From positions 3,151,369-3,215,368 of the forward strand of contig NZ_CP036343.1 of the NCBI RefSeq assembly GCF_007746795.1: a DNA stretch of 64,000 nt. Reading direction: 5' to 3'. Below, in pieces: positions 62,369-64,000 of the stretch. Made by a program: the position numbers and the translations under genes. The stretch is from Gimesia algae. Its GTDB lineage: Bacteria > Planctomycetota > Planctomycetia > Planctomycetales > Planctomycetaceae. The notes beneath the pieces were generated by a model that saw nothing but the letters and a program-made list of their open reading frames with translations, did no database searches and was not told the origin of the DNA. Numbering within the stretch: position 1 is the stretch's first letter; each line of letters begins with the position of its first letter.

Positions 62369-64000
62369 TTATTCTTCTGATTCTTCTTTCTTAGCAGCTT
62401 TTTTCTTTGTTGTTTTTTTCGCTGCTTTCTTTTTGGTAGTCTTCTTTTTTGCTGCCGCTTTTTTAGTTGTCTTTTTCGCGGCTGCTTTTTTGGTGGTTTT
62501 CTTGGCTGCTGTTTTCTTTTTGGCTGCCTTCTTTGCGCCTTTTTTCTCCGCTTTCGCGTCCAGCCACTCAATGGCCTGATCCAGCGTGACGTTATCCACT
62601 TCGTATCCCTTGGGAATTGTCGCGTTAATTTTGCCGTGCTTCACGTACGGTCCGTAGCGACCATCAAAGATGCCGATCGGTTCTTCGTCCTCAGGATGTT
62701 TGCCCAGATCACGAATCGGAGTCGGGGCACTGCGTTTACGCGCCTGTTTGAGCAGTTCGACTGCGCGAGGCAGGTCGATGGTCAGGATGTCGTCTTCCTT
62801 ACCCAGCGACTTATAAACTTTATCATGCAGCACATAAGGACCGAAACGACCGATGCCCGCGTTGACCTTTTTACCGGTCTCCGGATGTTCGCCTAACGGA
62901 CGAGGCAGGCTCAGATATTTCAAAGCAGTTTCAAAGTCAATCGTATCGGGGTCGACAGTTTTCGGAATACTGACGCGCTTCGGCTTCGGGCCATCTTCGA
63001 CTACATCTCCCAACTGCAGATAAGGGCCAAACGGTCCATGCAGTTTATAAATGGGGGTGTTTTCCTCGGGATGCATGCCGAGTGATTTCGGGCCTTCGGC
63101 TTTCTGCCGGATTAATTTTTCAGCCAGTTCGTTGGTCAGATCCGCGGGAGCAATATTATCGGGAATGGAAGCTGAAACCGGTTCTTCATCTGCTTCATTC
63201 GAAACATAAGGTCCATAGCGACCAACGCGGACAGCCGAGGTGATGCCTTCCAGATCCAGCGTGCAGATTTCCCGCGCATCGATGGTCTCTTCCTTGGCTT
63301 TGACCTGTTCGTCGAGCCCCGCTTCCCCGCGATAAAACTGGTTCAGATAAGGCAGACGGTCCCCTTCACCGACGGCGATGTCATCGAGTTCCTGTTCCAT
63401 GGCAGCGGTGAACTGCAGATCGACCAGGTTCGGGAAAAACTTCTCCAGTAGACGCGTGACTGCCAGCGCGGTAAACGTAGGAACCAGCTGGCTGCCTGAT
63501 TTTTTGACGTAGCCGCGATCCTGGATTGTCCCGATGATCGATGCATACGTACTCGGACGGCCGACGCCTTCACTTTCCATTTTACGCACGATGGTCGCTT
63601 CCGTGTAGCGCGCGGGTGGTTTGGTTTCGTGCTTGAGTGGTTCCACTTCACTGGCTTCCAGAGCCTGATTTTCTTCCAGCGGAGGCAACACGGATTCGCT
63701 GTCATCCAATGCTGCTTCAGGATCATCCGAGCCTTCCACATAAGCACGGAAGAAACCGGGAAATTCAACATGACGACCGGTGGCTCGGAATTCGGCGTTG
63801 TCGGCTGTGATAGTAACGGTCTGGAATCGCAGACGGGCCTCTTCCATCTGGGTAGCCATCGTCCGCTTCCAGATCATGGCATATAGTTTTCCCTGTTGTC
63901 CTTTGAGGCCGATTTCCTCCACCGTTTTCATCGACTTTCCGGCGGGTCTGATCGCTTCGTGTGCTTCCTGCGCCCCTTTGGACTTGGTATCAAAACGGCG
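62369..64000 (-). CDS. topA: DNA topoisomerase I (TopA), 5' part outside window
   Basis: C-terminal ~543 residues of a type IA topoisomerase that relaxes negative supercoils. The frame is open to base 64000 and begins RRFDTKSKGAQEAHEAIRP, a conserved TopA block; the ATG at 63931 is internal. Further blocks are GRPSTYASIIGTIQDRGYV and several C-terminal repeats with GRYGPYV or FGPYL (about five), which in this group replace the zinc fingers of the E. coli enzyme. The last ~60 residues are an almost pure Lys/Ala/Thr tail, histone H1-like, before an acidic end; such tails aid DNA binding and processivity in other TopA enzymes. Confidence 0.96.
   Translation of the reverse strand, partial: RRFDTKSKGAQEAHEAIRPAGKSMKTVEEIGLKGQQGKLYAMIWKRTMATQMEEARLRFQTVTITADNAEFRATGRHVEFPGFFRAYVEGSDDPEAALDDSESVLPPLEENQALEASEVEPLKHETKPPARYTEATIVRKMESEGVGRPSTYASIIGTIQDRGYVKKSGSQLVPTFTALAVTRLLEKFFPNLVDLQFTAAMEQELDDIAVGEGDRLPYLNQFYRGEAGLDEQVKAKEETIDAREICTLDLEGITSAVRVGRYGPYVSNEADEEPVSASIPDNIAPADLTNELAEKLIRQKAEGPKSLGMHPEENTPIYKLHGPFGPYLQLGDVVEDGPKPKRVSIPKTVDPDTIDFETALKYLSLPRPLGEHPETGKKVNAGIGRFGPYVLHDKVYKSLGKEDDILTIDLPRAVELLKQARKRSAPTPIRDLGKHPEDEEPIGIFDGRYGPYVKHGKINATIPKGYEVDNVTLDQAIEWLDAKAEKKGAKKAAKKKTAAKKTTKKAAAKKTTKKAAAKKKTTKKKAAKKTTKKKAAKKEESEE

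Noticed and set aside
62361-62579. Plus-strand frame rich in Phe, Ala and Val resembling a membrane protein
   Set aside because: It is the antisense of the Lys/Ala/Thr tail of topA.

Overview
This window looks like chromosomal DNA of a planctomycete, probably of the Planctomycetaceae (Gimesia/Planctomyces type). The evidence is gene content: DUF1501 and DUF1570 proteins, a Tat-exported Gfo/Idh/MocA oxidoreductase, an NPCBM protein, BatA/vWA cell-surface clusters, tetrahydromethanopterin (H4MPT) C1 genes beside bamA, and a full-length LarC. Both ends are cut through genes: an unknown coiled-coil protein at the left and topA at the right. I see no tRNA, rRNA, insertion sequence, prophage or CRISPR array.

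Layout. 1-6.8 kb (+): a cut-off hypothetical gene, an NPCBM protein, then three trypsin/HtrA-fold genes in a row. The first has an intact catalytic triad. The second and third have lost catalytic residues, and the third is fused to an esterase-like domain whose nucleophile also looks lost. 6.9-17 kb (-): two translationally coupled giant genes (1140 and 2219 codons) that together seem to encode three copies of one exported, membrane-anchored unit. 17.2 kb (-): an inositol-monophosphatase family enzyme. 18.6-25.6 kb (+): a Tad (tight adherence) pilus operon with prepilin peptidase, pseudopilin-like genes, CpaB, CpaF, TadB and TadC, ending in a strong terminator; no Flp pilin or secretin gene is present. 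25.7-34.2 kb: an oxidoreductase (-), a zinc-ribbon membrane protein (+), then a five-gene minus-strand operon (FAD oxidoreductase, DUF1570, TIM-barrel isomerase, degenerate sulfatase-like protein, ArsC-like). 34.5-44.6 kb (+): a BatA/vWA/DUF4175-like/prenyltransferase-repeat cluster. 44.9-46.8 kb (+): larC with an extreme His-Asp tail, then a small membrane coiled-coil protein. 47-55.8 kb (-): DUF1501, beta-RFAP synthase, DUF447, bamA, an anti-sigma/ECF sigma pair, methylene-H4MPT dehydrogenase and fae. 56-58.9 kb (+): an ATP-grasp protein and an enolase-superfamily protein. 58.9-59.6 kb (-): an M50 site-2 protease. 59.9-61.5 kb (+): a retron. 61.6-64 kb: a four-helix membrane protein (+) and topA (-).

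The most notable element is the retron. The reverse transcriptase (60144-61418) carries the retron NAxxH, YADD and VTG motifs. Upstream I can read a complete candidate msr-msd RNA: a promoter-like pair (59866-59893), a 20-bp a1/a2 stem joining 59904-59924 to 60065-60085, two msr hairpins, a long msd hairpin and a T-run. A terminator after the RT separates it from the next gene, so there is no obvious co-transcribed effector.

The H4MPT genes form a formaldehyde-handling module: Fae condenses formaldehyde with H4MPT, the dehydrogenase oxidises methylene-H4MPT, and beta-RFAP synthase, with probably DUF447 and the ATP-grasp protein, serves cofactor synthesis. Presence of this pathway in planctomycetes is established knowledge; its interleaving with bamA and an ECF sigma/anti-sigma pair is seen here.
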